The position numbers and the translations under genes were made by a program. This document shows, in pieces, positions 25,472 through 34,522 of a DNA stretch of 64,000 nt (positions are counted from its first letter, which is position 1; each line of letters begins with the position of its first letter). A model generated the notes under the pieces. The model was not told the origin of the DNA. It ran no database searches and saw nothing but the letters and a program-made list of their open reading frames with translations. Source of the stretch: Paenibacillus gyeongsangnamensis (GTDB lineage: Bacteria; Bacillota; Bacilli; Paenibacillales; NBRC-103111); the NCBI RefSeq assembly GCF_027533625.1, contig NZ_JAQAGZ010000021.1, forward strand, positions 104,624 to 168,623. The letters are read 5' to 3'.

Positions 25472-26200
25472 TACGATCCATATTCCGCTTCGCCCCGTAA
25501 CGTATACGCGGCCATCACGATCCACCTTCATGCCGTCCGCTACTCCATTGCCTATAGCAGGATCCAGTTTCGTGAAGACACGACCGTTGATCAGGCTTCC
25601 CGTTGAAGTGACGTCGAACGCCCTAACGTGATCCCGCCCGGAGTCATCGACGTAAAGCGTTTGTTCATCCGGAGAAAAAGCGAGCCCGTTCGGTTTATCG
25701 AAATCGTCGACCAGCAGCCGCAGTTCCTCCGTTGCCGGATCGTACCGGTAGACGCCTTGAAACGGCAGCTCCTTTCCCTCGATGTGCCCTTTCAGGCCAT
25801 AAGGCGGATCCGTAAAGTAAATGGAACCGTCCGACTTGACGACAATATCGTTCGGGCTGTTTAATCGTTTACCTTGGTAATGCGTCGCCACATCGGTAAT
25901 GGTCCCGTCGGCTTCCGTTCTGGTTACTTTTCGGCTTCCATGATGACACGCCAAAAGACGCCTTTGCCCGTCGAGGGTGAGTCCATTCGAATGATCACTG
26001 GGGGTCCGGTAAACGGAATACCCTTCCGTTGGCGTCCACCGATAAATCGTACTCGCCGGGATATCGCTAAAATAAAGACATTGCTGTACGCTATCCCAAA
26101 CCGGACCTTCAACGAACCGGAAACCGGTTTCGAGCCGCTCCAGAACGGCGCCTTCCGGAATAACCATATGAATTTCGTCGGAAAATGTTAAAATATCCAT
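25316..26200 (-). CDS. SMP-30/gluconolactonase family protein
   Basis: The 294-residue six-bladed propeller starts at the ATG at 26200, with AGGAGG 5 bases upstream; the longer frame has no site. The expected metal ligands are visible: Glu in FVEGPVW, Asn in LNSPNDIVV (with FTDPPYG), Asn in KPNGLAFSPD, and the Asp in YVDDSG. Family members hydrolyse sugar lactones such as gluconolactone. It probably follows the cyclase gene in one transcript (25-base gap). Its 3' end is duplicated at 38.7 kb. Confidence 0.9.
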   Translation of the reverse strand: MDILTFSDEIHMVIPEGAVLERLETGFRFVEGPVWDSVQQCLYFSDIPASTIYRWTPTEGYSVYRTPSDHSNGLTLDGQRRLLACHHGSRKVTRTEADGTITDVATHYQGKRLNSPNDIVVKSDGSIYFTDPPYGLKGHIEGKELPFQGVYRYDPATEELRLLVDDFDKPNGLAFSPDEQTLYVDDSGRDHVRAFDVTSTGSLINGRVFTKLDPAIGNGVADGMKVDRDGRVYVTGRSGIWIVSPSGEKLGVIRMPEVTANLAWGGDGRDLYITASTSFYRIRLNVQGIPPVRG

Positions 26201-26225
26201 CTGTACCTCCTGATATTTTGCTTGG

Positions 26226-26891
26226 TTAATCGAAGACCATCGCCACCGCTCTGACCGGCGCTCCACCAAATCCTTTTAATTTTAACGGAAACGCGCACAA
26301 AAACCATCTTTCTTCCGTAAACAGCTCTTCCGTCAAATACAATTCCTCCAAAGGCCAAATTTCATTTGACAGCAAAATTTCATGCGGAGGCACCGCTTTT
26401 TCCATACCCCATCCGCCGATGCTTAATCCGTCGAGCCCGACGCCTTTGACTTTATGGTCTACAAGCCACTCAGCCCCTTCACCGGACAAGTAGGGCCACT
26501 GGTGATAATACTCATTCGTATACCCCCGTTTTTTCCCCCATCCGGTACAAAGGAGGACAATATCTCCGGAGCGCACGACGTCTTTATAAGGCTCCAGATG
26601 TTCCACGCCTATCGGAGTGTCGGCTGCGATCCCGAATAAATCGACGGGTACCGCCTCACCTTGAAACCGGTCAATCGGGATTTGTTCGATCGTCTTCCCC
26701 TCCGGATAGAAATGAAAGGGCGCATCCAGGTGGGTAGCCGTATGCACATTCATCTGAATCCGTTCCGCGGTATATCCGTCATTCGGATAAATCGCCTCAT
26801 AACGCACATCGACCATTTCGTAAGTCGGCCACCCCGGACAATTATGATAAACGGGTTGGGACAAATCGATGATTTTCCGAATAGACGGCAT
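26226..26891 (-). CDS. Cyclase family protein (kynurenine formamidase-like)
   Basis: A 221-residue protein with the metal-binding signature HTATHLDAPFHF (HxxTHxDxPxH) preceded by DLSQPVYHNCPGWP. It also contains GLDGLSIGGWG and HEILLSNEIWPLEEL. Family members hydrolyse N-formylkynurenine, isatin or cyclic amides. GAGGTAG precedes the ATG. It lies between an aldo/keto reductase and the SMP-30-type lactonase, which points to a small ring-opening pathway rather than tryptophan breakdown (inference). Confidence 0.88.
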   Translation of the reverse strand: MPSIRKIIDLSQPVYHNCPGWPTYEMVDVRYEAIYPNDGYTAERIQMNVHTATHLDAPFHFYPEGKTIEQIPIDRFQGEAVPVDLFGIAADTPIGVEHLEPYKDVVRSGDIVLLCTGWGKKRGYTNEYYHQWPYLSGEGAEWLVDHKVKGVGLDGLSIGGWGMEKAVPPHEILLSNEIWPLEELYLTEELFTEERWFLCAFPLKLKGFGGAPVRAVAMVFD

Positions 26892-26945
26892 GGTTCTACC
26901 TCATTTCGTTTTCAGTGTATGAACTTCAGGCCTTGGTTCAACGCT

Positions 26946-27743
26946 TTAGGCCAAGCGTTCGATCCAGCTGTTCAGTTTCTGCTCTTCTTCCTGATCGAGC
27001 GGGCCGGATTGCACTGCTTCAACGTTCGCCTTCACCCAATCGCTTTTGCGCATGGAAACGATTACAAAGTCGACAAGCTCATGGCCCGTAACCCATCTTA
27101 GCAAAATTTCGGCAGCCTTTGCCTTATCCTCCCCGATTTCGTCCAGCTTCCAGCCGCGGATAAAAGGAGACAATGCCACCACCTCCAGCCCCATTTCCTT
27201 TGCCTTCCGGAATGTTTCCAATGCGCCCTGATTAAACGCATTATATGGCGCCAGCACATAGGAAACCGGATGGTTATCCGGCAGCTGCTGCAGGTGTTCC
27301 AATTTCAGCATGCCGATCGCCGCTTTGTTCACCTTGCCTTCTGCGATCCACTGTTTGGCGAGCTCCAACTCCCGCCGCTGCTTTTCGGTATCGTCTTGGG
27401 CATGAATAACCAAAATATCGATATAGTCTGTCCGTAATTCTTCTAACATTATGTCAATATGATGGGGTTCATAAGGGGTGGGCTTTACCAAATCATTTTC
27501 TTTGCCGGGCTGCTTGAAGAAATTCCAGGCCATGATTTGAACCTCTTCACGTCGTTGAAGTTCTGTTAACACCTTGCCCAAAGCCACCCGCTCTTGATAA
27601 TAGGTCGTATCGATGAGCCGAATCCCTTGATCCAAGCAGGCGGAAACGATGGCGCATTGTTCCTCAAACGAAGCTTCCGGGTCATTTCCCAACTGCTCGA
27701 TAAAAGTGTGCCCTCCCAAACCAAGCTTTGATTGTTGACGCAT
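26946..27743 (-). CDS. Aldo/keto reductase-like protein with an altered catalytic Lys position
   Basis: 265-residue AKR fold: RLIDTTYYQE (Asp, Tyr), IDILVIHAQDD (His), VLAPYNAFNQGALE. The position that normally holds the catalytic Lys (TK or SK after strand 3) reads IMAWNFFK, so Asn appears to replace Lys. It may be a weak or repurposed reductase. GGAGGG precedes the ATG. It is first in the cyclase/lactonase group. A decayed fragment of a relative lies at 24431-24560. Confidence 0.8.
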   Translation of the reverse strand: MRQQSKLGLGGHTFIEQLGNDPEASFEEQCAIVSACLDQGIRLIDTTYYQERVALGKVLTELQRREEVQIMAWNFFKQPGKENDLVKPTPYEPHHIDIMLEELRTDYIDILVIHAQDDTEKQRRELELAKQWIAEGKVNKAAIGMLKLEHLQQLPDNHPVSYVLAPYNAFNQGALETFRKAKEMGLEVVALSPFIRGWKLDEIGEDKAKAAEILLRWVTGHELVDFVIVSMRKSDWVKANVEAVQSGPLDQEEEQKLNSWIERLA

Positions 27744-27859
27744 GCAATAATCCCTCCATTCCTTTCGAAGATGACAACCAAATCACCACTCCAATTATAC
27801 CATAATTAGCCATTGAAAACGGTTAAAATTGTTCTTACTCGTGCATCGCCCACCCAAAT

Positions 27860-28084
27860 ACGAAGCCGCGGCAGGGTGCATCAAAACCGGTTAAGTACAT
27901 CGGGTAATATCTGTACAAAAAGAGAAAAGAAACGATCGAGCGAAGCTTCGCGGATGCCAACCAGCTCCATGGGTTTCGCTATTGCCGTTTGGGGGGTATC
28001 GAATGTAACTGAGCAAGCGCTTATGACAGCAATCGTACAGAACATGAAAAAGATCGCTCTCCACCTGAGTAAGCAGGATAAGTG
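27860..28084 (+). mobile_element. IS1182-family transposase C-terminal remnant
   Basis: The plus strand encodes ERSFADANQLHGFRYCRL and, after a frameshift near 28005, VTEQALMTAIVQNMKKIAL. These are the typical end of IS1182-type DDE transposases. Only about 60 residues remain. Confidence 0.75.
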
Positions 28085-28210
28085 AGGAGAGCGATAATGG
28101 GGACGAACCGTGGCTTGGCAAAACCACAATTCGCCGCCGAGTATTAGTTAGGTTGTTTGGGACGGTGGCGTAAGCTAGTATGTTCCCAAGCACCCAACCT
28201 TCCGATGTGT

Positions 28211-29074
28211 CTAGAGCCTTTCAGCCCACTCTTCCTTGTTGCTCCAATCCTTAGCCTTCCACCGAAGAACATCCGGATTGGCCATATGTGTAATCTCTTT
28301 AAAAAACTCCAGCTTCTCAAGATCGGTCATGGGCTTAAAACTTTTCGCAACCCTTAAGTTATTCTCCAACTGCTCCATCGATTCCATCCCAATAATAGCT
28401 GTGGAAATAGGCAACGACCAGGTATATCTTAGAGCCTTTTCATACCATTGCGCCAATCTCCCCAACCCAATGACTTTCATTCCAATGATGGCCAGTCCCT
28501 TTTCGTTGGCCTTTGGTAAAAATTCATGAGCAAAGCTGTATATAAAATGATCGGCAGCAGATAAGGCGACCAAGGCGCTGTCAAAAGGGAACCGGTCAAT
28601 CGCTTCAAGCTGAACATTAGGATTTGTATGGCCGCTCAGACTTATATGCTTGATTATTCCCTGCTCTTTGGCCTCAATGAGTGCCCGCAGCGCTCCGTTC
28701 TTGGCAAAACATAAATCGAGCTGCTCCATCGTTCTTACATCATGAAGGCGCCACTCTTCTACATGATCGGTTTGCAGTCGCTTTAAACTAGCTTCCAGTG
28801 AACGCCATGAACCGTCTCTTGTTCTGTCGATGGTTTTGGTCACGACCCAGACCTTTGATCTGCGGTCTCCGAAGGCTTTACCTAACCGTTCCTCAGATTG
28901 ACCATTAGAATAAATCGGGGCAGTATCGAAATAAGTGATACCTTCATCAATCGCCCGATTTACAATTTGAATGGCTTCCTCTTCCGTGCAGTTATGATCA
29001 TCAACGATACGCTGTGCGCCAAAGCTGAGAATAGGGAACTCCTGTCCTGTTCGGCCAAATTTTCGTTTTTCCAA
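28211..29074 (-). CDS. Aldo/keto reductase
   Basis: 287 residues from the TTG at 29074, which has GGAGG 8 bases upstream; the ATG 57 bases further up is less likely. The tetrad is complete: Asp and Tyr in YFDTAPIYSNG, Lys in WVVTKTIDR, His in EEWRLHDV. The C-terminus contains IGMESMEQLENNLRVAKSF. It stands alone about 470 bases from the previous reductase, separated by an IS1182 scrap. Confidence 0.88.
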   Translation of the reverse strand: MEKRKFGRTGQEFPILSFGAQRIVDDHNCTEEEAIQIVNRAIDEGITYFDTAPIYSNGQSEERLGKAFGDRRSKVWVVTKTIDRTRDGSWRSLEASLKRLQTDHVEEWRLHDVRTMEQLDLCFAKNGALRALIEAKEQGIIKHISLSGHTNPNVQLEAIDRFPFDSALVALSAADHFIYSFAHEFLPKANEKGLAIIGMKVIGLGRLAQWYEKALRYTWSLPISTAIIGMESMEQLENNLRVAKSFKPMTDLEKLEFFKEITHMANPDVLRWKAKDWSNKEEWAERL

Positions 29075-29130
29075 AATGGTCGCCTCCTTCATAATTCGAT
29101 CAAGCAGTTCTCCGTTTCCATTATACCCCA

Positions 29131-29500
29131 AATTTAATATGAATTCAGTTTTTTAAAGCAGTTGGCGAGCGTTTGCCCCTTGGAATGGATCAGTCCCGAA
29201 GTATCTAAGAAGTGTCAGTACCGTCGAAGCGGAACACTGGCACAACTGACAGTATTAATACATATAATGGTAGGACGCTTTGTTCGAGTAGGAAGCGTAG
29301 CGAACCCCTGTCCGGCGTTGTGGTTTTATATGGACAGGGTTCGGGAAAAATTGCGAGTTTGATAGAAACTGTTATAATCTGCTGAAGCCTTGATTTTACT
29401 GGATTCTTCAAATCTACTTTCCGCTCTATTAGGCTATTTATAGTGGGTTGATGCCTTCATTTTCTCATGGCTGCTTGGGACGTTGCAGGATTTGACGCTT
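29131..29500. other. Intergenic stretch without a recognisable gene
   Basis: Open frames exist on the plus strand (29162-29362) but match nothing I recognise and have no ribosome binding site. Probably decayed DNA. Confidence 0.3.
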
Positions 29501-29502
29501 AC

Positions 29503-29551
29503 AAATAAAGAACGGCCCTTTCGCAAAGCGAAGAGCCGTTCTTTATTTTTC
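29503..29551. terminator. Bidirectional terminator
   Basis: AAATAAAGAACGGC and GCCGTTCTTTATTT form a perfect 14-bp stem around an 18-base loop, followed by TTC and TTTTG. No intact gene ends next to it, so its gene was probably lost. Confidence 0.8.
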
Positions 29552-29619
29552 TTTTGAAACCATTTCTATTCGAACAATTATTGCACCGACGGAGCAGCTG
29601 GAGTGTTTGGAACATTTGT

Positions 29620-29790
29620 TTATCGTTTCGGGCCCAAACTCATGGACCCATCTCATGATCGTTGTATGTATCTTTAATCCTCGCTCACTCATCATTTCTA
29701 CTATATCTCGATTCTTAAACTATATTTCAAATAACATCTCACCGTTAGTAAAATGATCGCCGATTCATATTACGTTCAACTCTTCCAGCA
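29620..29790 (-). mobile_element. Second IS6-family transposase remnant, heavily decayed
   Basis: The DNA resembles the transposase N-terminal region at 24940-25090: shared stretches such as TTAAACTATATTTCAAATA and CATGATCGT-GTATGT. It is full of frameshifts and encodes no continuous protein. Confidence 0.65.
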
Positions 29791-29848
29791 GTTATTCGCT
29801 ATGATGGCGTAACAATCAATTTACAGTATGTGAATTACTCTCCCGACC

Positions 29849-30442
29849 TTAAATTTTTACCGGTTCGGAGGAATACTCGAAGTAATCAAAGGAAGCTCTG
29901 CAGCCATTTCCTACGGGTGACTGCGCTACTACTCCGACCTTAATTTCTACTGGAGCTTCCATACGGAAATACCTCACCCGAGTCCATTGCTTCCCATCAA
30001 GTGAATAATAGAAAGCAAAACAATTGCCGATTCGCGTAGCACTTAGATAGGGTCTCTTCTCATTTACTTTTTCCGAGTTGCAATCGTCAGAAGTTCCTTT
30101 GGTCACTACGCTGACCATAGTCGGAGTTTTATAAGGAAATTCAAAGCATAGTTTTGCCCATATTTCATCATCAACCATGATCATTATGCAAGCGGAATCG
30201 AATTCTTCAATCATATCCACTTCAACTCTGGTCGAAACCGTAAAGTCACCTTTAAGAATGGTATATAGAAAAGGAGCAGAGTTTCTCACATTCTCCCCCG
30301 CCGGATCACGGAAGAAATCTGCTAAAGGCGGAGCGATTACTGTCAGCTTTCCGTCACCATCAAATTCCCATGAATCAGGTTGATTAATCCATATAAAGTT
30401 CGGAGTTAATTTTTGATCATGACATTGTTCAAATAGATTCAC
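29849..30442 (-). CDS. DUF1349 domain-containing protein
   Basis: A 197-residue beta-sandwich (concanavalin-like) protein; FSVSTRVEV-type strand reads GDFTVSTRVEVDMIEEFDSA, and the C-terminus has YFRMEAPVEIKVGVVAQSP and ASFDYFEY, typical of DUF1349. I use the GTG at 30442 (AGGAGG 7 bases upstream). There is no signal peptide, so it is cytoplasmic. It follows GH42 and probably helps bind or modify the same glycans, but its function is unproven. Confidence 0.8.
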   Translation of the reverse strand: MNLFEQCHDQKLTPNFIWINQPDSWEFDGDGKLTVIAPPLADFFRDPAGENVRNSAPFLYTILKGDFTVSTRVEVDMIEEFDSACIMIMVDDEIWAKLCFEFPYKTPTMVSVVTKGTSDDCNSEKVNEKRPYLSATRIGNCFAFYYSLDGKQWTRVRYFRMEAPVEIKVGVVAQSPVGNGCRASFDYFEYSSEPVKI

Positions 30443-30608
30443 AGTATAACCTCCTGGACTGTTGGTCAACAACTACATCAATTTGTTTATGAGCAGCTTA
30501 CTTATATTTCACCAATATCCTCACGCCAAACGGCTCAATTTCCAAATCCTTGAACCTCCTTGATATGTCCTCCCAATATAAAGCATGTTTTGTCCTCATT
30601 CAGATAAA

Positions 30609-32642
30609 TTAGATCGGCTTAATTAGAGGACTTTCCGTATCAAGCGGGCAGCTAAACAAGGCAACTCCGTAAGATGGAAGCTTTAATATAGTTCCCTGAA
30701 GATATTCAGTCCCGACGAGTGCATTCCATTCTTCCGGAATAGCTAAACCAACTTCAGTAGAATTATGGTTGATCACAAACATATAGTCTCCGTCCTGCCC
30801 GCGTCGTCGGGTAATTTCAACACCTTCGGGTGAAGCCACCATACCGCTGACTCCCGAACCGCGTAAAAGCTCTTCTATAAACAAGCGCATCATGTCGGGT
30901 CCTAATTCTGTGCCCACATAATAAGCGAGCCCTTGTTTATAGGTATTTCGGGTGATCCCGGGAGTATTCGCATAAAAATCTTGGTTGTATTCGGCGAGCG
31001 TCTCTGCGCCATTCAAGGTAATAATATCGCTCCATATACGGACATCCTCTTCCGTCGTTGCCGTTTCCGCTATCCAGCGCAACCCTTGTCCGAATTGACG
31101 CAAGCAATCATAGTCTTCGATCGTGATGCCGAGCAGTTCACTGAATTCTCCAGGAAGCGTCTTGGGAATAACTGCATTATTCCAATCTTTTACACCCGTG
31201 CGCATGCTTAACACCAGGTGCCCTCCGGACGAGACGTAATCATACAGCTTCTTGCTTAATTCGGGATGGGTTAAGAACAAAAGTGGAACGACAAGCACTT
31301 TATACCGGGAGTAATCTTCCTCATCTGAAACGATATCAACTGGCACGTTAGCATCGAAAAACGCTTTATAATACGAACGTAAATGTTCAATATAATTCAG
31401 GTCAGGATGATGTGGTTGTATTTGAAGCGCCCATTCCTGATCGTAGCTGAACAATATGCCTACTTCTGCCTCCGGAAGACTATTCCTAAATTTTTCCATA
31501 TGCGGGGCAAGCTCTTGGATCGTTTGTTTAATTTCTGCATACCGACGACCCGGAATACGGCTGTGAGGAATGATACCGTGCCAATATTGTTCGGTTCCCA
31601 CTAAACAGGTATCCCAGCGGAAATAAACAATGGTGTCCGCTCCATGTGCGATGGATTGGTAGGTCCACAAGCGAATTTGCCCAGGTCGCGGTGTAGAGCT
31701 GATTACCTCCCATCCCGTCGGTCCTGCCAATTGCTCCATGATCCAAAAAGCCTGCTGCTTGGTACCTCTCATCAAATCAAGGGCCATAGATAAGTGGGAA
31801 GGAGTTGTCCTTGGAATCCGCAGATCACGGAAATGCATTGGATATTGATCGTGCGAAATAAAGTCGAGATCTTTAGCTAATTTGAAATAATCCGTTTTAT
31901 CGAAAAATCCCATAAAATTATGTGTAATAAAATGCTCCGGGCACTCTTCCCTCAAAATGTCGATTTGCAGCTTCTGAAAATCAACAATTAAATCGGAGCA
32001 AAAGCGTTTCCAATCCAAGAGTAAAGAAGGATTATGCGAGTTTGGAGTTGGCAAGGGAGCAGGAATTTGATCAAACCGGCTGTAAGTTTGACTCCAGAAC
32101 ACCGTGCCCCAAGCATCATTTAAAGTATCAATAGTACCGTATTTTTGTTCTAGCCATTGGTGAAAACGCGTACGGCATGAGTCGCAAGCGCACAGCTGCT
32201 GATGACTGTTGCCGAATTCATTATCGGTCTGCCACCCGATGACATGGGGGTTATCTTTGTAATGCTTTGCCATGACCCGAACAAACCGCCGGATATGGTT
32301 ACGGTATATTTCATTGGACTGGCAATTGTGATGACGACCGCCGAATCCCATACGCTGCCCTTGCAGATTAATCGGTAATATTTCCGGATTTTGTTCAATA
32401 ATCCAGATGGGCGGCGTGGGCGTCGGGGTGCCCAAAACGGTCTTGATTCCTTTTTGCCCCAATATCTCAATGGCTTCATCGAGCCATTCGAAATCATACC
32501 GTCCTTCGGACGGCTCCATCTTCGCCCATGCAAATTCAGCCATGCGAACGACATCAATGCCGGCTTCCTTCATTTTTTCGGAATCCCATTTCCAATGTTC
32601 TTCTGCACAATGCTCCGGATAATAATCAACGCCAAACTTCAT
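30609..32642 (-). CDS. GH42 beta-galactosidase
   Basis: A 677-residue GH42 enzyme. The acid/base Glu lies in WQTDNEFGNS, the nucleophile Glu in AFWIMEQLAGPTGW, and the zinc-binding Cys cluster is CACDSCRTRF. The trimerisation domain (VGILFSYDQEWALQIQ onward) and a small beta domain complete the usual layout. No signal peptide is present, so it hydrolyses imported galactosides in the cytoplasm. GGGAGG precedes the ATG. It is encoded 14 bases after the permease pair and its binding protein. Confidence 0.95.
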   Translation of the reverse strand: MKFGVDYYPEHCAEEHWKWDSEKMKEAGIDVVRMAEFAWAKMEPSEGRYDFEWLDEAIEILGQKGIKTVLGTPTPTPPIWIIEQNPEILPINLQGQRMGFGGRHHNCQSNEIYRNHIRRFVRVMAKHYKDNPHVIGWQTDNEFGNSHQQLCACDSCRTRFHQWLEQKYGTIDTLNDAWGTVFWSQTYSRFDQIPAPLPTPNSHNPSLLLDWKRFCSDLIVDFQKLQIDILREECPEHFITHNFMGFFDKTDYFKLAKDLDFISHDQYPMHFRDLRIPRTTPSHLSMALDLMRGTKQQAFWIMEQLAGPTGWEVISSTPRPGQIRLWTYQSIAHGADTIVYFRWDTCLVGTEQYWHGIIPHSRIPGRRYAEIKQTIQELAPHMEKFRNSLPEAEVGILFSYDQEWALQIQPHHPDLNYIEHLRSYYKAFFDANVPVDIVSDEEDYSRYKVLVVPLLFLTHPELSKKLYDYVSSGGHLVLSMRTGVKDWNNAVIPKTLPGEFSELLGITIEDYDCLRQFGQGLRWIAETATTEEDVRIWSDIITLNGAETLAEYNQDFYANTPGITRNTYKQGLAYYVGTELGPDMMRLFIEELLRGSGVSGMVASPEGVEITRRRGQDGDYMFVINHNSTEVGLAIPEEWNALVGTEYLQGTILKLPSYGVALFSCPLDTESPLIKPI

Positions 32643-32655
32643 ATTCGTTCCTCCC

Positions 32656-33492
32656 TTATCCTTTAACGGCTCCAGCCGTCATCCCATCCATGAATTTTTT
32701 AGCGGCAAAAATGAATACTAGCAACAGGGGCAATACCGCCAAAGATGTGCCCATCATCATGACCCCGATGTCAAATCCTCTGGAAGGATCTCCAAAAAGA
32801 CGATTTAAAGCAACAGGTAATGTCAGTTTGCTTTCGTTTTTGATGATGATCAAAGGAACCAAGAAGTTATTCCAGCTGTGGATGAAAGTCATAATTCCCA
32901 ATGCAGAGGTAGCAGGTTTCAGCAGCGGGAGGATCACCCGGAAAAAGATGAGAAATTCTGGACAGCCGTCTATTTTTGCAGAATCGAGCAGTTCGCTTGG
33001 GATATTACTGCTGATATATTGCCTCATCCAGAAAATACCGAATGCGTTGGCTATACCAGGAATGATTAACGCTTTGAAGCTATCTATCCAACCCAGTGTC
33101 TTCATCAGCATGAACCATGGGACGATTCCCGTCATCCATGGAATCATGAGTGTCGCCAGCACGGCCGCAAATAAATATTTCCGTCCTGGAAAATTGTACA
33201 TGGCAAAGGCGTATCCCCCCATGGAACAAAATAAAAGAACCAGAAAGGTGTGTATCGTTGCGACAAAAATGCTATTCCACAGGTTGAGGAAAAACGGAGT
33301 AGCTTTAAGCAGATTTTGATAGTTTGTAAGCGCATACTGACCGAACACCAATGGCGGCGGGAAATTGAAAACTTCCGTTGTGGTACGTGTCGAAAGCACA
33401 AACATCCAATAAAAAGGAATCAGCATGACTAAACCGCCGAGTATCAAAAAGGTATAAATGCACAGCTTTTTTAAAGGCGAATCCAACTGCAT
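32656..33492 (-). CDS. Carbohydrate ABC transporter permease, MalG-type
   Basis: 278 residues, six membrane segments, EAA loop SELLDSAKIDGCPEFLIFFRVILPLLKP, ending AAKKFMDGMTAGAVKG. AGGTGG lies before the ATG. Partner of the permease immediately upstream (14-base gap). Confidence 0.93.
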   Translation of the reverse strand: MQLDSPLKKLCIYTFLILGGLVMLIPFYWMFVLSTRTTTEVFNFPPPLVFGQYALTNYQNLLKATPFFLNLWNSIFVATIHTFLVLLFCSMGGYAFAMYNFPGRKYLFAAVLATLMIPWMTGIVPWFMLMKTLGWIDSFKALIIPGIANAFGIFWMRQYISSNIPSELLDSAKIDGCPEFLIFFRVILPLLKPATSALGIMTFIHSWNNFLVPLIIIKNESKLTLPVALNRLFGDPSRGFDIGVMMMGTSLAVLPLLLVFIFAAKKFMDGMTAGAVKG

Positions 33493-33506
33493 AATTCCAC
33501 CACCTA

Positions 33507-34448
33507 TTATGTGTTACTCTTGCCAAAAAACTTCATATTCAGAACGGCTACAAACACGATAAAAGCGCTAATTACATAGGCAATTGATGAAGCATAACCG
33601 AAATGTACGTATTCAAACGCCTCTCTATACAAATAAACCATTAACGTGAGTCCGGAATTATCGGTGCCTCCGCCTGTACCAACCAGCATGTAAGGTTCGT
33701 CAAAAATCGTTAATCCGCCTACTGTTGATTGAATTAACGTAAATACGATGACCGGCTTCAAAAGCGGTAAGGTTATGCGCCTGAATATTTGAATCATACT
33801 AGCACCATCTATAGAGGCGGCTTCGTAATAATCTTTGGAAATCCCCTGCAACCCGGCTAAATAAATGACCATATTCCAACCAAGCCATTTCCAAATAAAA
33901 AGCAAAATTATCGCTGGTTTGACCCATTCACCGCTTCCTCCCCACCAATCAATGGGAGATAGTCCAAATTGAGTAAGAATGTAGTTGATAAGACCCGCTC
34001 TAACTCCGAACAGTGTGGAAAATACGATAGTAACCGCAACGGATGAAGTAATGACGGGTAAAAAATAGACCGCCCTAAACAATTCTTTGAATTTAACCAT
34101 CGCAGAATTAATAATGAATGCCAGTATTAACGATAGAAAAAGCATAGGAACATGCGCAATAATCAGTATATAAAACGTATTGTACATAGCCTTCCAAAAA
34201 ACGGGATCGGACAACAACTGAGTGTAATTGTCCATTCCGATAAAGCGCATATCATCCAAACCGTCCCACTGCTGAAAACTGAGAAATAGCGCAAAGAAGA
34301 TGGGAAAGGCTCCAAAGATCGCAAATAAGATATAGAACGGCGAAATGTAAACGTAGGGCACCCAATTTCGTTTTATTTCTTTCCACATCCGGGAAGCATC
34401 TGTTCTTTTTATCACCTTTTTATTTAGGGAGGCACTAGTTTCTTGCAT
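33507..34448 (-). CDS. Carbohydrate ABC transporter permease, MalF-type
   Basis: 313 residues. A cytoplasmic N-terminal tail of about 30 residues is followed by six membrane segments, with EAA loop KDYYEAASIDGASMIQIFRRITLPLLKP and MLVGTGGGTDNSGLTLMVYLYREAF. GAGGAGGG precedes the ATG. It lies between the binding protein and the second permease of the GH42 operon. Confidence 0.93.
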   Translation of the reverse strand: MQETSASLNKKVIKRTDASRMWKEIKRNWVPYVYISPFYILFAIFGAFPIFFALFLSFQQWDGLDDMRFIGMDNYTQLLSDPVFWKAMYNTFYILIIAHVPMLFLSLILAFIINSAMVKFKELFRAVYFLPVITSSVAVTIVFSTLFGVRAGLINYILTQFGLSPIDWWGGSGEWVKPAIILLFIWKWLGWNMVIYLAGLQGISKDYYEAASIDGASMIQIFRRITLPLLKPVIVFTLIQSTVGGLTIFDEPYMLVGTGGGTDNSGLTLMVYLYREAFEYVHFGYASSIAYVISAFIVFVAVLNMKFFGKSNT

Positions 34449-34473
34449 GGGATACCCTCCTCTCCAAAAATTT

Positions 34474-34493
34474 GGGACGACTTACGCCGTCCC
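34474..34493 (-). other. Hairpin between binding-protein and permease genes
   Basis: GGGACGGC and GTCGTCCC (minus strand) pair with one mismatch and are followed by AAATTTTT. Same position as the hairpin in locus 1; likely sets the ratio of binding protein to permease mRNA. Confidence 0.5.
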
Positions 34494-34522
34494 CCTTTTT
34501 ACGCGGATAATGCATTACTTTT

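Noticed and set aside
32528..33319. 263-codon plus-strand open frame
   Set aside because: Antisense to the GH42 gene start and the permease gene, both clearly real on the minus strand; the translation has no domain.
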